Part shown: in pieces, positions 7,628 through 16,206 of the stretch
Layout of the letters: every line of letters starts with the position of its first letter
Position numbering within the stretch: the stretch's first letter is position 1
Source of the DNA: an uncultured Eubacteriales bacterium
GTDB lineage: Bacteria > Bacillota > Clostridia > Oscillospirales > Oscillospiraceae
Length of the DNA stretch: 64,000 nt
Reading direction: 5' to 3'
Assembly: GCA_900549545.1 (NCBI GenBank)
Contig: URPA01000006.1
Span: 3,048-67,047 of the forward strand
Notes under the pieces: model-generated
Database searches by the model: none
Seen by the model: only the letters and a program-made list of their open reading frames with translations
Told to the model about the DNA's origin: nothing
Translations under genes and position numbers: made by a program

Positions 7628-9664
7628 GTGAAACTCAAGAAAAAGACATTGACCTTGCTCTGTGTCGCTCTGGTGCTTATCCTGCTGGGCAGCGTTCTGG
7701 CAGGTGTGTTCAACTCCGGCGCTGGCGCAACCAAGGTCAGCCGCATCCGCTTTGACGGCGGCCACGGCGAACTGAGCGGGCTTCTCTATATGCCCAAGGA
7801 CGCTTCGGCGGAGAACCCCAAGCCCACCATCATCGTCACCCATGGTTATCTCAACTCTGCCGAGATGCAGGACGCAAACGCCGTTGAGCTCTCCCGCCGC
7901 GGCTTTGTGGTGCTGGCTCTCGACCAGTATGACCATGGCCACTCCAGCCTCAGCCATGAGAACTATTCCGACGTCAGCTTCTTTGGCGTCTGGCTGCCCT
8001 TCTGGGTCAACTCCATGAATGACGCCGTGCAGTACATGTACGAGCAGCCCTATGTCCTCAAGGACGAGAACGGCAACGGCATCATCGGTGTCACCGGCCA
8101 CTCCATGGGCGGCTTTTCCAGCACCATGGCGCTGTGTATGGACGAGGCTCAGGCTGCCGAAACCGGCGTGCGCAAAATCTACGCCGGCCTCACCGAGGGC
8201 TCTGACTTCATGTACACCAGCATTGTCGGCTTTGACGCTGCTACCGCTGACGCTCTGGGCGGCGGGCGCATCATGGGCAAGGTCTGCGCCCAGTATGACG
8301 AGTTCTTCTTCAACGACCCCAATGTTGAGGGCGGCACCGTGCGCCATAAGGACTATGTGTCCACTCCCGACGGCATGACCTTCCTTCAGCAGACTGAGCC
8401 TGCTCAGGCCAACACCTGGTACGACACCTCTGACGGTGGCCGCCGCATAATCTATCAGCCGGCCCAGACCCATCCCTGGAACCACTTCTCCGCCAAAACT
8501 ACCGGCTACGCTGTCGATTTCTACATGACAGCCTTTGCCGATTACGCGGACGGTCTCAAGGATATTGCCCCTTCCAGCCAGATGTGGCAGTGGAAGGAAG
8601 CCTTTGAGTGTGTTGCCCTTGTCGGCTTTGTGATGCTGCTCATCGCGGTGGCCTCCATACTCATTGAGCTGCCCTTCTTCGGCAAGGCCAACAGCGGCGC
8701 GCTTGCTGTCAAGCCCTCCGTCACCGGCGGCAAGAAGGCAGCGACCGCGATCATCCTTATTGTCGCTGTGCTGCTGCCCGCGGTCGTCTTTGAACCGCTG
8801 ATGGACGGCGGTGTTGAAAGCCCCATTGTCCAGGTCCTGTTCTATGTGGGTCTGCTTGTCGCGGTCGGCGGCATTGTGGCCCTCATCATGAACCTTGCCA
8901 AGGCCAAGGAAAAGGGCATGACCGTTGGCAGCGTCGTGATGATTCTTGCCGGCGGCCTGCTGGCGCTCATCTGCAAGGTGCCCATGTATCAGAACTACGG
9001 CGTGTGGACGGCTCCTGGCCTCAACAGCATCGCCTACTGGACGATCGGCTGCGCGCTGATAAGCCTCTGCATCCTCAGCACCGTGTACGTCTGCATGAAG
9101 GCCAAGGATGGCTTCACCTTTGCCGATTACGGCGTGAGCTTCAAGCCCATGGTAATTGTTGCCGGTCTGTGCACCGCCCTTGTCACCGTGGTCATCGGCT
9201 ACGCGGTTTTGTTCCTGATGGACGCTCTCTTCAAGGCGGACTTCCGCATCTGGACCTTTGCCTTTAAGACCTTTGACGCGAACATCCTGCCCGCGATTCT
9301 CCGCTACCTGCCGACCTTCCTGCTGTTCTACATAATTTCCACAGCGGGCATCACCGTCAACACCAACACCGAGAAGCTCCAGGGTGTGAAGGGCTATCTG
9401 CTTGCCATGGCTCTCAACGCCGGCGGCGCGGCTCTCTGGCTCGCGGTGCAGTATATCTCCCTCTTTGCAGGCGGCGTGGCGGCTTTCCCCGGCGCGGCTC
9501 TGTCCGGTATAGAGCTGGTTGCAATGGTGCCGACTCTCGCTATCGCGGCCATTATCTCCCGCAACCTCTATAAGAAGACCGGCAATATCTGGACGCCTGC
9601 CTTCCTCAACGCAATTCTCATGACCACGATGGCTGTCGCCAACACCATGGTCGCCTTCAAGTAA
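7628..9664 (+). CDS. membrane-bound alpha/beta hydrolase with multi-pass C-terminal half
   Basis: The 678-aa protein starts with an N-terminal membrane segment (about residues 7-27). A hydrolase domain follows (about 38-320): the nucleophile elbow is GHSMGG with Ser159, and a THGYLN oxyanion-type motif lies near 77-82. From about residue 325 to the end there are roughly nine or ten hydrophobic segments with short loops, so about half of the protein is embedded. The catalytic part would face outside. The substrate is unknown; alpha/beta hydrolases cleave esters, amides or peptides. AGGGAGG precedes the first in-frame codon, read as GTG at 7628. It is a single-gene unit bounded by a promoter with an operator-like palindrome and by a terminator. 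Confidence 0.75.
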   Translation: MKLKKKTLTLLCVALVLILLGSVLAGVFNSGAGATKVSRIRFDGGHGELSGLLYMPKDASAENPKPTIIVTHGYLNSAEMQDANAVELSRRGFVVLALDQYDHGHSSLSHENYSDVSFFGVWLPFWVNSMNDAVQYMYEQPYVLKDENGNGIIGVTGHSMGGFSSTMALCMDEAQAAETGVRKIYAGLTEGSDFMYTSIVGFDAATADALGGGRIMGKVCAQYDEFFFNDPNVEGGTVRHKDYVSTPDGMTFLQQTEPAQANTWYDTSDGGRRIIYQPAQTHPWNHFSAKTTGYAVDFYMTAFADYADGLKDIAPSSQMWQWKEAFECVALVGFVMLLIAVASILIELPFFGKANSGALAVKPSVTGGKKAATAIILIVAVLLPAVVFEPLMDGGVESPIVQVLFYVGLLVAVGGIVALIMNLAKAKEKGMTVGSVVMILAGGLLALICKVPMYQNYGVWTAPGLNSIAYWTIGCALISLCILSTVYVCMKAKDGFTFADYGVSFKPMVIVAGLCTALVTVVIGYAVLFLMDALFKADFRIWTFAFKTFDANILPAILRYLPTFLLFYIISTAGITVNTNTEKLQGVKGYLLAMALNAGGAALWLAVQYISLFAGGVAAFPGAALSGIELVAMVPTLAIAAIISRNLYKKTGNIWTPAFLNAILMTTMAVANTMVAFK

Positions 9665-9678
9665 ATCCAAACCAAAGG

Positions 9679-9713
9679 AAATCTCCCCGGACGAAAGTCC
9701 GGGGAGATTTTTT
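9679..9713. terminator. bidirectional terminator between the hydrolase gene and cysK
   Basis: Perfect 14-bp stem 9679-9692/9697-9710 with a GAAA loop followed by T3, and A-rich sequence on the other strand, lying between two convergent genes. Confidence 0.9.
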
Positions 9714-9719
9714 GCAAAT

Positions 9720-10652
9720 TTAATCGGCAAACAGGGGAGAGGAGAGGTAGCGCTCGCCGGTGTCCGGCATGAGAGCGACAACGGTCTTGCCCTTGTTCTC
9801 CGGGCGCTTTGCAAGCTCAATGGCCGCGTGGAGCGCAGCGCCGGAGGAGATGCCCACCAGCACACCCTCAAGCCTGCCGATAAGCCTTCCGGCTTCGTAT
9901 GCGGCCTCATCCGTGACAGTGATTATCTCGTCAATCTGGCTCATGTCCATGACCTTGGGGATAAAGCCCGCGCCAATGCCCTGCAAGCCGTGGGGGCCGG
10001 ATTTGCCCTTGCTCATCACCGGGGAGTTTTCGGGCTCAACCGCAACGAGCTTTACATCGGGCTTCATGCGCTTGAGGTAGCGCCCCGTGCCGGTGATAGT
10101 TCCGCCGGAGCCGACACCCGCGACAAAAAAATCAATCTCTCCGCCGCAGTCGTCCCAGATCTCCGGCCCGGTCGTGGCCTCATGGACGGCAGGATTCGCG
10201 GGATTTACAAACTGACCGGGGATGAAGCTGCTGGGTATCTCCTTTGCAAGCTCATCCGCCTTGTCGATAGCGCCCTGCATACCCAGCGCACCGGGGGTGA
10301 GCACAAGCTCCGCGCCGTAGGCCTTCATCAGGATTCGGCGCTCGCGGCTCATGCTGTCCGGCATGACGATGATGACCCGGTAGCCGCGCGCGGCGCCGAC
10401 GCTTGAAAGCCCGATGCCCGTGTTGCCGGAGGTCGGCTCAATGATGACCGAGCCAGGCTTCAGCAGCCCGCGCGCCTCGGCGTCGTCAATCATGGCTTTG
10501 CCGATGCGGTCCTTGGCGCTGCCGCCGGGGTTAAAGGACTCCAGCTTCACAAGCAGCCGCGCCTCAAGCTTTTCCTCACGCTCTATGTTGCACAGCTCAA
10601 GAAGGGGCGTCTTGCCGATGAGCTGATCCACCGATGTATAAACCTTGCCCAT
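9720..10652 (-). CDS. cysK: cysteine synthase (O-acetylserine sulfhydrylase)
   Basis: PLP enzyme that makes L-cysteine from O-acetylserine and sulfide in the cytosol. The 310-aa length is standard. The PLP lysine is Lys47 in NPGGSAKDR. The TSGNTG loop binds the substrate, and GVGSGGTITGTGRYLK and ISSGAA are conserved PLP phosphate-binding elements. TGGAGG lies upstream of the ATG. It is a monocistronic unit with its own promoter and terminator. No serine acetyltransferase is nearby. Confidence 0.95.
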   Translation of the reverse strand: MGKVYTSVDQLIGKTPLLELCNIEREEKLEARLLVKLESFNPGGSAKDRIGKAMIDDAEARGLLKPGSVIIEPTSGNTGIGLSSVGAARGYRVIIVMPDSMSRERRILMKAYGAELVLTPGALGMQGAIDKADELAKEIPSSFIPGQFVNPANPAVHEATTGPEIWDDCGGEIDFFVAGVGSGGTITGTGRYLKRMKPDVKLVAVEPENSPVMSKGKSGPHGLQGIGAGFIPKVMDMSQIDEIITVTDEAAYEAGRLIGRLEGVLVGISSGAALHAAIELAKRPENKGKTVVALMPDTGERYLSSPLFAD

Positions 10653-10688
10653 AGTGATTCCTCCACATGGTAAAAAATTCTATTGGAA

Positions 10689-10717
10689 ATTTTAGCACCG
10701 GGTTTCGGCCTTGTCAA
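10689..10717 (-). promoter_or_regulatory. cysK promoter
   Basis: On the minus strand a consensus TTGACA (10712-10717) and TAAAAT (10689-10694) are separated by 17 nt, about 35 nt upstream of the cysK start. Confidence 0.75.
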
Positions 10718-10761
10718 CCAAATAACGCTGAATAATCTTTGCCGCGTCAATGCAAAATTGG

Positions 10762-10790
10762 TTGACTATTTCGCGCGCTTATGCTAAAAT
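10762..10790 (+). promoter_or_regulatory. promoter of the tRNA-Thr gene
   Basis: TTGACT (10762-10767), a 17-nt spacer and TAAAAT (10785-10790) with a TG extension, ending 14 nt before the tRNA. Confidence 0.75.
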
Positions 10791-10804
10791 ATCATCTGCT
10801 TGAC

Positions 10805-10880
10805 GCTGGTATAGCTCAGTCGGTAGAGCAGCTGATTCGTAATCAGCAGGTCGTGTGTTCGAGTCACATTACCAGCTCCA
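10805..10880 (+). tRNA. tRNA-Thr (anticodon CGT), CCA encoded
   Basis: Full cloverleaf. The acceptor arm pairs GCTGGTA with TACCAGC, the D arm contains AGCTCAGTCGGTAGAGC, and the anticodon stem GCTGA/TCAGC holds the loop TTCGTAA. The T arm contains GTTCGAGTC and CCA is encoded at 10878-10880. Its 3' part from 10836 is repeated at 23534-23579, showing that this gene is the attachment site of the island to its right. Confidence 0.97.
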
Positions 10881-10881
10881 T
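10836..10881 (+). repeat. left attachment repeat (att) inside tRNA-Thr
   Basis: These 46 bp, from the anticodon loop to one base past CCA, are identical to 23534-23579. The similarity continues through the following terminator hairpin with only a few changes. This is the usual signature of an element that integrated into the 3' end of a tRNA gene and restored it. Confidence 0.88.
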
Positions 10882-10883
10882 GT

Positions 10884-10916
10884 AAGCCCCGGAATCGTTT
10901 GATTCCGGGGCTTTTT
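10884..10916 (+). terminator. tRNA-Thr terminator
   Basis: 13-bp perfect stem 10884-10896/10901-10913 with a GTTT loop, followed by T5. A slightly diverged copy lies at 23584-23609. Confidence 0.9.
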
Positions 10917-11030
10917 GCTGTGTTTTGAGAACTTTTTGCGGATGTGCGATTTTCCCTGACCCACATTTTTAGAAATAGAGTTTTCTTTGTATATAGCGAT
11001 ATTGTTTTCGCGTGGGGAAGCTAACAACGC

Positions 11031-12224
11031 TCACGCTTTTTCTCTATACTCCGTTGGCGTACGCCCGGTGTAGCGCTTGAAGACCTGAGAGAAGTGACCC
11101 AGTGAGGAAAAACCCAGATATGAACCAATAGCAGTGAGGGATTTATCGGAATAACGGAGTAGGCGTTTTGCTTCCTCTGTTTTTTCTTTCAAAATGAAAT
11201 CCGTGAGCGTTTCGCCGGTTTCCTCTTTGAATTTTTTGGAGAGATATGGGCGGCTCATGTACAGCTCCTTTGCAATATCCTCCGCGCGGACAGGCTCAGA
11301 AAGGTGGCGCTGAATGTAGTTTGCCACAGCAATGGTCAGCTGTGTAGGCTTGCCGCCGAAGCGTATCCGCTCCACTCGCTCGGTAAATTCCAGAACCATG
11401 CTGTATTGCAGGTTCAATATTCTGCCAAGTGAATCCAGCAGGTCGCAGCGCTGAATGTAAGCGTCACTGAGAGAAAACGCTTCCTCAGTGTTTAGACCAC
11501 CTTGAATGGCGGCGCGGGAGACGAGCGTCGCAGATACAACAAAGGTGTTTTTCATTTGCCGAAGCTGGTCGGAGGACAGCGTCCCGCCGCGAATGGCCGG
11601 TGCGGATGCAAACCACTCCCGGAGCGCCGCTGTATCGCCCTTTCTGACCATTCGCAGCATTTGTTGCTCCTGCGCGTAGCTGTTATGTTCCTGAAGCTGA
11701 GGCTCGGCGGTATAGTCTGTCATATCAATACCGCGCCGCCGCTCCAGGAGCTTTTTTATATCATTTTGCTCTGATTCAAAAATGGTAATATCCTTAAGCT
11801 CTAATTTCTCATCGTTGAGGAGGTAGTTAATGGTGCAGAGAGTCTGCATGATGCTCTCAAAGGGCATACGAACTATGCTTTTCATCCCTGCCATGAATTC
11901 CTCAATATCCTCAGCCGGGACATCTGCCTGAAACGCCAGCTCACGCAGATCCCGATTATTGTCTGATGTTTGCCTCGACGGGCCGAGCACAATTTTTGTG
12001 TCGCCGGAATTGACAATGCCGTAGTAATAAAAGCGCTTGGTTATAAAATAACCCACATTTGCTGTCACGCTCCAAATCTCCTCACGGTAGATATCCATAG
12101 GGTCTTTGGGGAGCGTTGCTATGAAGTAATAAAAAATCTGCTCTGTTCCCTTGAAAACACGAATCGGCACGCCGGAGAGATTGCCAATTACCTTGCAGAT
12201 ATATTTTAAGTCCAAGTCCTTCAT
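11031..12224 (-). CDS. AraC-family transcriptional regulator with large N-terminal sensor
   Basis: A 397-aa regulator with a two-HTH AraC domain at about residues 295-395 (AEDIAKELYMSRPYLSKKFKEETGETLTDFI, then SYLGFSSLGHFSQVFKRYTGRTPTEYR). The roughly 290-residue N-terminal part is not a simple cupin and resembles the sensor region of AraC proteins found next to carbohydrate genes in Bacillota. The ATG at 12222-12224 was chosen because GGAGGGG precedes it; an in-frame TTG lies inside that ribosome binding site. It is divergent from the GH3/transporter/GH78 operon, its likely target. Confidence 0.88.
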   Translation of the reverse strand: MKDLDLKYICKVIGNLSGVPIRVFKGTEQIFYYFIATLPKDPMDIYREEIWSVTANVGYFITKRFYYYGIVNSGDTKIVLGPSRQTSDNNRDLRELAFQADVPAEDIEEFMAGMKSIVRMPFESIMQTLCTINYLLNDEKLELKDITIFESEQNDIKKLLERRRGIDMTDYTAEPQLQEHNSYAQEQQMLRMVRKGDTAALREWFASAPAIRGGTLSSDQLRQMKNTFVVSATLVSRAAIQGGLNTEEAFSLSDAYIQRCDLLDSLGRILNLQYSMVLEFTERVERIRFGGKPTQLTIAVANYIQRHLSEPVRAEDIAKELYMSRPYLSKKFKEETGETLTDFILKEKTEEAKRLLRYSDKSLTAIGSYLGFSSLGHFSQVFKRYTGRTPTEYREKA

Positions 12225-12245
12225 ATTCCCCTCCAAGTGGTTACT

Positions 12246-12254
12246 ATTATATCA
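12246..12254 (-). promoter_or_regulatory. extended -10 of the AraC gene
   Basis: TGATATAAT on the minus strand, an extended -10, lies about 22 nt upstream of the AraC start. The -35 is weak. Confidence 0.5.
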
Positions 12255-12293
12255 TATCCATTACAAATATATAAACAAAAAAGAGGCGAGATA

Positions 12294-12302
12294 TGCTATG
12301 AT
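12294..12302 (+). promoter_or_regulatory. extended -10 of the glycosidase operon
   Basis: TGCTATGAT on the plus strand, an extended -10 with a poor -35. A weak -35 is what an activator-dependent promoter under an AraC protein would show. Confidence 0.45.
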
Positions 12303-12370
12303 AAATATGAAAAAATGAGGAATTACAGTGTTTTACACGATGAAAATATTTACATGGGAGGAGTCAATCA

Positions 12371-14737
12371 ATGAACATCGGAAAAATTGTTTCAGAGCTG
12401 TCCCTGGAGGAGAAAATCGCCTTCTGCACCGGGGCCGACTTTTGGCACACAAAGGCGCTGCCAAGTCATGGTGTGCATGGCATAATGATGTCCGACGGGC
12501 CTCACGGTCTGCGCTGCCAGAGCGGGGAGGCAGACATGATAGGCATCAATAATTCTCAACCCGCCACCTGCTTTCCCACGGCGGTGACAGCCGGGGCAAC
12601 ATGGAACAGAGAGCTGTACGCCGCCGAGGGTGAGGCCATCGGCAAAGAGGCTTTATCGGCGGGCGTTTCCGTGGTGCTTGGGCCGGGATGCAACATAAAG
12701 CGCAACCCTCTGGGCGGCAGAAATTTTGAATACATATCGGAAGACCCCTACCTTGCCGGGAAAATGGCAGCGGCCTTTATTCAGGGGCAGCAGAGTACAG
12801 GGGTCGGCTCAAGCCTGAAGCACTTCGCCGCCAACAGTCAGGAATATAAGCGACAGAACGGGGACAGCCGAATCGATGAGCGGACACTGCGGGAGATATA
12901 TTTGACGGGCTTTGAAATCGCCGTAAAGGAGAGCAAGCCCGCAACTGTCATGTGCGCCTACAATAAAATCAACGGCGTCCATTGCAGCGACAGCAAGGAG
13001 CTTTTGACGGATATCCTCCGCTCTGAATGGGGCTTTGACGGCACGGTCGTCACGGACTGGGGCGCGATGAACGACCGGATAAAGGGCTTTCAGGCGGGCT
13101 GTGATTTGAATATGCCCGGCGGCTCAAAGTTCATGGAGCGGGCGACGCTTGAGGCCGTGGAAAACGGAACGCTCTCGGAGGCGGATATCGATGCCTCGGT
13201 GGAGCGGATTTTGCGTCTGGTGGAGCGTGCGCAGCAGAATAAGCCCGCCTCTGTTGACTGGGACGCCCACCACGCCCTGGCAAAGACTGTCGCCGAGCAG
13301 GGCGCGGTGCTGCTGAAAAATGAGGACAATATTCTGCCGCTTTCTTCTGACGACTGCGTACTTATCGGCCACATGGCAAAGGAAATGCGCTATCAGGGCA
13401 GCGGCAGCAGCCATATCAATCCCACCAGACTTGTAAATCTCACGGATGCCATGCCGAATGCTGCGTTTGTCGACTGCTGCGACGCGCAGGGAAATGTGAC
13501 GCAGGACGCTCTGCGCGAGGCGGCACTGGCGGCAATGGCACACAAAATCGCCATACTGGTGGCGGGATTGCCGGAAAACTACGAATCGGAAGCCTTTGAC
13601 CGGACGCATATGGGGCTGCCGGAGGGACACAACCGCATGATTGAAGCGGTGGCGGCGGCAAACAGAAATACCGTGGTCATCCTGCTCGGCGGCAGCGCAA
13701 TGGAACTGCCTTGGGCGGATAAGGTCAAAGCCATTTTATACATGGGTCTGCCAGGACAGGCGGGCGGACAGGCAGCGGCAAACCTGCTGACAGGGAAGGC
13801 AAGCCCCGGCGGAAAGCTCACTGAGAGCTGGCCATTTTCCTATGAGGATGTCATCTCTAAGGATAGCTTCGGCGTGAAAAACCCGGAGTATCGGGAGGGC
13901 ATTTATGTGGGCTACCGCTATTACGACAAGGCGGGCAAGGCTGTACGGTATCCTTTTGGATATGGCCTGTCCTACACGAGCTTTGAATATTCCAATCTGA
14001 AAATAGATGGCCGGACGATTACAGTGACAGTTACCAACACCGGCAAGCGCAAAGGCGCTGAGGTTGTGCAGCTCTACATCGCAGCTCCGAAGGGCGGCAT
14101 CTTCCGTCCTGAGAAGGAGCTGAAGGGCTTTGTGCGAGTGGAGCTTGAGCCGGGGGAGAGCAAAGAGCTTAGCTTTCAACTGGACGAGCGGAGCTTTGCC
14201 ATCTGGAACGACGGCTGGAAAGTCCCTGAAGGAACTTACCGGGTCTTGCTTGGCTCGTCAAGCCGGGATATTCGGCTTGAAGCGGAAATAACCGTGGCAG
14301 AAGGGACAAATTCTGCCCCGGCTTGGCAGGCGGGAAGCTGGTACGAAACTCTGTCTGGTGCGCCAGGACGGGCAGACTGGGAGAAGCTGATGGGAAAGCC
14401 CGTGCCGCCTGCTCCTGTGCCCAAGAAGGGCAGCTTCATCATGGACAATACCTGCGCCGAGATGAAGGACAGCTCCCTTATCATGAAGATACAGTATAAG
14501 GTGACGGAGAGCATTATCGCAAAGGGCTTTGGCGGGAAAAAGGACATGAATGACCCCAGCTACCGTATGATGCTTCTCTGTGCGACAGACTGCCCGCTTC
14601 GCTCTGTAATTATCAGCAGCGGCGGCAGTATGAGCGATTCTCTCGCTCAGGGGCTTCTCTGCATGGCAAACGGGCAGTTTTTTAAGGGAATAAAGAGAAT
14701 GTGTTCACGGGATAAAACGCGCGAGCGCTCAAAATAA
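12371..14737 (+). CDS. glycoside hydrolase family 3 (beta-glucosidase-like)
   Basis: 788-aa GH3 enzyme without a signal peptide, so probably cytosolic. The N-terminal TIM barrel contains [12 protein letters not shown] and the catalytic nucleophile Asp229 in VVTDWGAM. The second alpha/beta domain has GSGSSHINP near residues 345-353, and a fibronectin III-like C-terminal domain carries the [19 protein letters not shown] motif. A C-terminal extension of about 115 residues beyond the Fn3 domain is present. Family members release beta-linked glucose or related sugars. Next to GH78 it could remove the glucosyl part of rutinose-like rhamnoglucosides (inference). GGGAGGAG precedes the ATG. Confidence 0.9.
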   Translation: MNIGKIVSELSLEEKIAFCTGADFWHTKALPSHGVHGIMMSDGPHGLRCQSGEADMIGINNSQPATCFPTAVTAGATWNRELYAAEGEAIGKEALSAGVSVVLGPGCNIKRNPLGGRNFEYISEDPYLAGKMAAAFIQGQQSTGVGSSLKHFAANSQEYKRQNGDSRIDERTLREIYLTGFEIAVKESKPATVMCAYNKINGVHCSDSKELLTDILRSEWGFDGTVVTDWGAMNDRIKGFQAGCDLNMPGGSKFMERATLEAVENGTLSEADIDASVERILRLVERAQQNKPASVDWDAHHALAKTVAEQGAVLLKNEDNILPLSSDDCVLIGHMAKEMRYQGSGSSHINPTRLVNLTDAMPNAAFVDCCDAQGNVTQDALREAALAAMAHKIAILVAGLPENYESEAFDRTHMGLPEGHNRMIEAVAAANRNTVVILLGGSAMELPWADKVKAILYMGLPGQAGGQAAANLLTGKASPGGKLTESWPFSYEDVISKDSFGVKNPEYREGIYVGYRYYDKAGKAVRYPFGYGLSYTSFEYSNLKIDGRTITVTVTNTGKRKGAEVVQLYIAAPKGGIFRPEKELKGFVRVELEPGESKELSFQLDERSFAIWNDGWKVPEGTYRVLLGSSSRDIRLEAEITVAEGTNSAPAWQAGSWYETLSGAPGRADWEKLMGKPVPPAPVPKKGSFIMDNTCAEMKDSSLIMKIQYKVTESIIAKGFGGKKDMNDPSYRMMLLCATDCPLRSVIISSGGSMSDSLAQGLLCMANGQFFKGIKRMCSRDKTRERSK

Positions 14738-14754
14738 AAAGAGGAGGAGCAAAA

Positions 14755-16206
14755 ATGTCCAATCACAGGCTATCAGGCAGCAGGCTGCCTCAAAGCAAAA
14801 TCATTTCTCCGGATACGACGAAGAAGGAAAAATGGTTGGGCTATCTTTTAGGCCCTGCCGGCGCCCTGCTGCTCAACGCGGTTCTGGCATCGTATCTGAA
14901 TGTGTTTTACACCGATGTCCTCAAGCTGACGACGGTGTGGGGCGGCGCGTTCCTTGTTGTATTCCCAATCGTCAGCAAGATAATCGATGCAATCACCAAT
15001 ATACTCATGGGCTATATCATTGACCGCACCCACACCAAAGAGGGCAAGGCGCGGCCATGGCTGCTGCTCTCGGCGGTGTTGCTGCCCATAACCGGGATTT
15101 TGCTCTTTACCGTACCCAAAGCCTCGGAGACGGTGCAGGTAATCTGGGTCATGGTGAGCTATAACCTGTTCTATTCCTTTGCTCTCACCATCTTCAATAT
15201 GAGCCACAACCTGATGGTGCCGCTCTCCACCCGTAATACCACCCAGCGTGGCAGTCTGTCGGTGTTTAACCAGATTGCCACCATCATGATGAGCGGCATT
15301 ATTGTGGCATTGATATTCCCCATGGTCATCATGCCAAAGATAGGCGTGGATCAGGGAAAATGGATAACGCTTATGAGCATACTGTCCATTCTGACTCTGC
15401 CGCTGACGCTTATGGAGTACTTCTTCACCAAGGAGCGCGTCACGCTTGAAAACAGCGAGGCCGAGGAGGAAACAGTTCCTTTTGCAAAGCAGCTCAAGGC
15501 GATTTTTACCGACAAATTTATGCTCATAATCTATGCCTATTTTCTCATTTACACGATGGGAACGAGCATAAAGAACCTGAGCCTTGTGTATTTCTGCAAC
15601 TATGTTTTGGGCACATATAATGACGGCATAACTCAGACTCTTATATCCGTTATCGGCGGCATTCCCATGGGCGTAGGCATTTTTGCCGTGTGGCCACTGG
15701 CAAAGCGGTTCGGCAAGCGCAATGTGACGATGGTGGGCTTCATCCTCTATGCAGTCGGCGGCGCGATTTGCTGGGCAGCACCCCACAATATGACTGTCAT
15801 GCTCGTCGGGCAATTTATCAAAAATCTGGGCAGCCTACCCAGCGCCTATGTTTTCATGGCGCTGTTTGCGGATGTGCTTGACCATGTGGAGTGGAAAACC
15901 GGCTTTCGCTGTGACGGTATCGCAATGTCTGTCTACAACATCATCGCCGTTGCCATTGTCGGCGTCTGCACCGGTATTTTCAACGGCTGGCTTGCCGGGG
16001 CGGGCTATGTTGCCCCGGAAATAGTCAACGGTGTGACTGTGGCGGCTATTCAGAGCGAGGCTGTGCAGGGTGTAATCACCTTCGGCTTTGTGGGTCTGGA
16101 GGTATTCACCGGCGTAATCCTTGCGGTGCTGCTCGCTTTCCTCAGCGTTGAGAAGGATATCGGCAAGAAGCAGGCGGAGATACAGGCACGGAGGGAAGCA
16201 AAATGA
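14755..16206 (+). CDS. GPH-family glycoside/cation symporter
   Basis: 483-aa membrane carrier with about twelve hydrophobic segments and the MFS_2/GPH features, including an early [21 protein letters not shown] and the cytosolic loop [15 protein letters not shown] near residues 89-103, typical of the melibiose/xyloside transporters. It imports sugars or glycosides with sodium or protons. Because both adjacent glycosidases lack signal peptides, it probably imports the intact rhamnoside (inference). GAGGAGG precedes the ATG, 17 nt after the GH3 gene; the next gene overlaps its stop by 4 nt. Confidence 0.9.
   Translation: MSNHRLSGSRLPQSKIISPDTTKKEKWLGYLLGPAGALLLNAVLASYLNVFYTDVLKLTTVWGGAFLVVFPIVSKIIDAITNILMGYIIDRTHTKEGKARPWLLLSAVLLPITGILLFTVPKASETVQVIWVMVSYNLFYSFALTIFNMSHNLMVPLSTRNTTQRGSLSVFNQIATIMMSGIIVALIFPMVIMPKIGVDQGKWITLMSILSILTLPLTLMEYFFTKERVTLENSEAEEETVPFAKQLKAIFTDKFMLIIYAYFLIYTMGTSIKNLSLVYFCNYVLGTYNDGITQTLISVIGGIPMGVGIFAVWPLAKRFGKRNVTMVGFILYAVGGAICWAAPHNMTVMLVGQFIKNLGSLPSAYVFMALFADVLDHVEWKTGFRCDGIAMSVYNIIAVAIVGVCTGIFNGWLAGAGYVAPEIVNGVTVAAIQSEAVQGVITFGFVGLEVFTGVILAVLLAFLSVEKDIGKKQAEIQARREAK

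Noticed and set aside
7580..9910. 776-codon minus-strand open frame over the hydrolase gene
   Set aside because: Antisense shadow in GC-biased codons. The plus-strand frame has a promoter, a ribosome binding site, membrane helices and a GHSMGG motif; the shadow has low complexity (His/Gly/Val) and no family features.
10784..10966. Minus-strand 60-codon frame across tRNA-Thr
   Set aside because: It is antisense to the tRNA and its terminator; frames of this kind over tRNA genes are a well-known artefact and there is no ribosome binding site.
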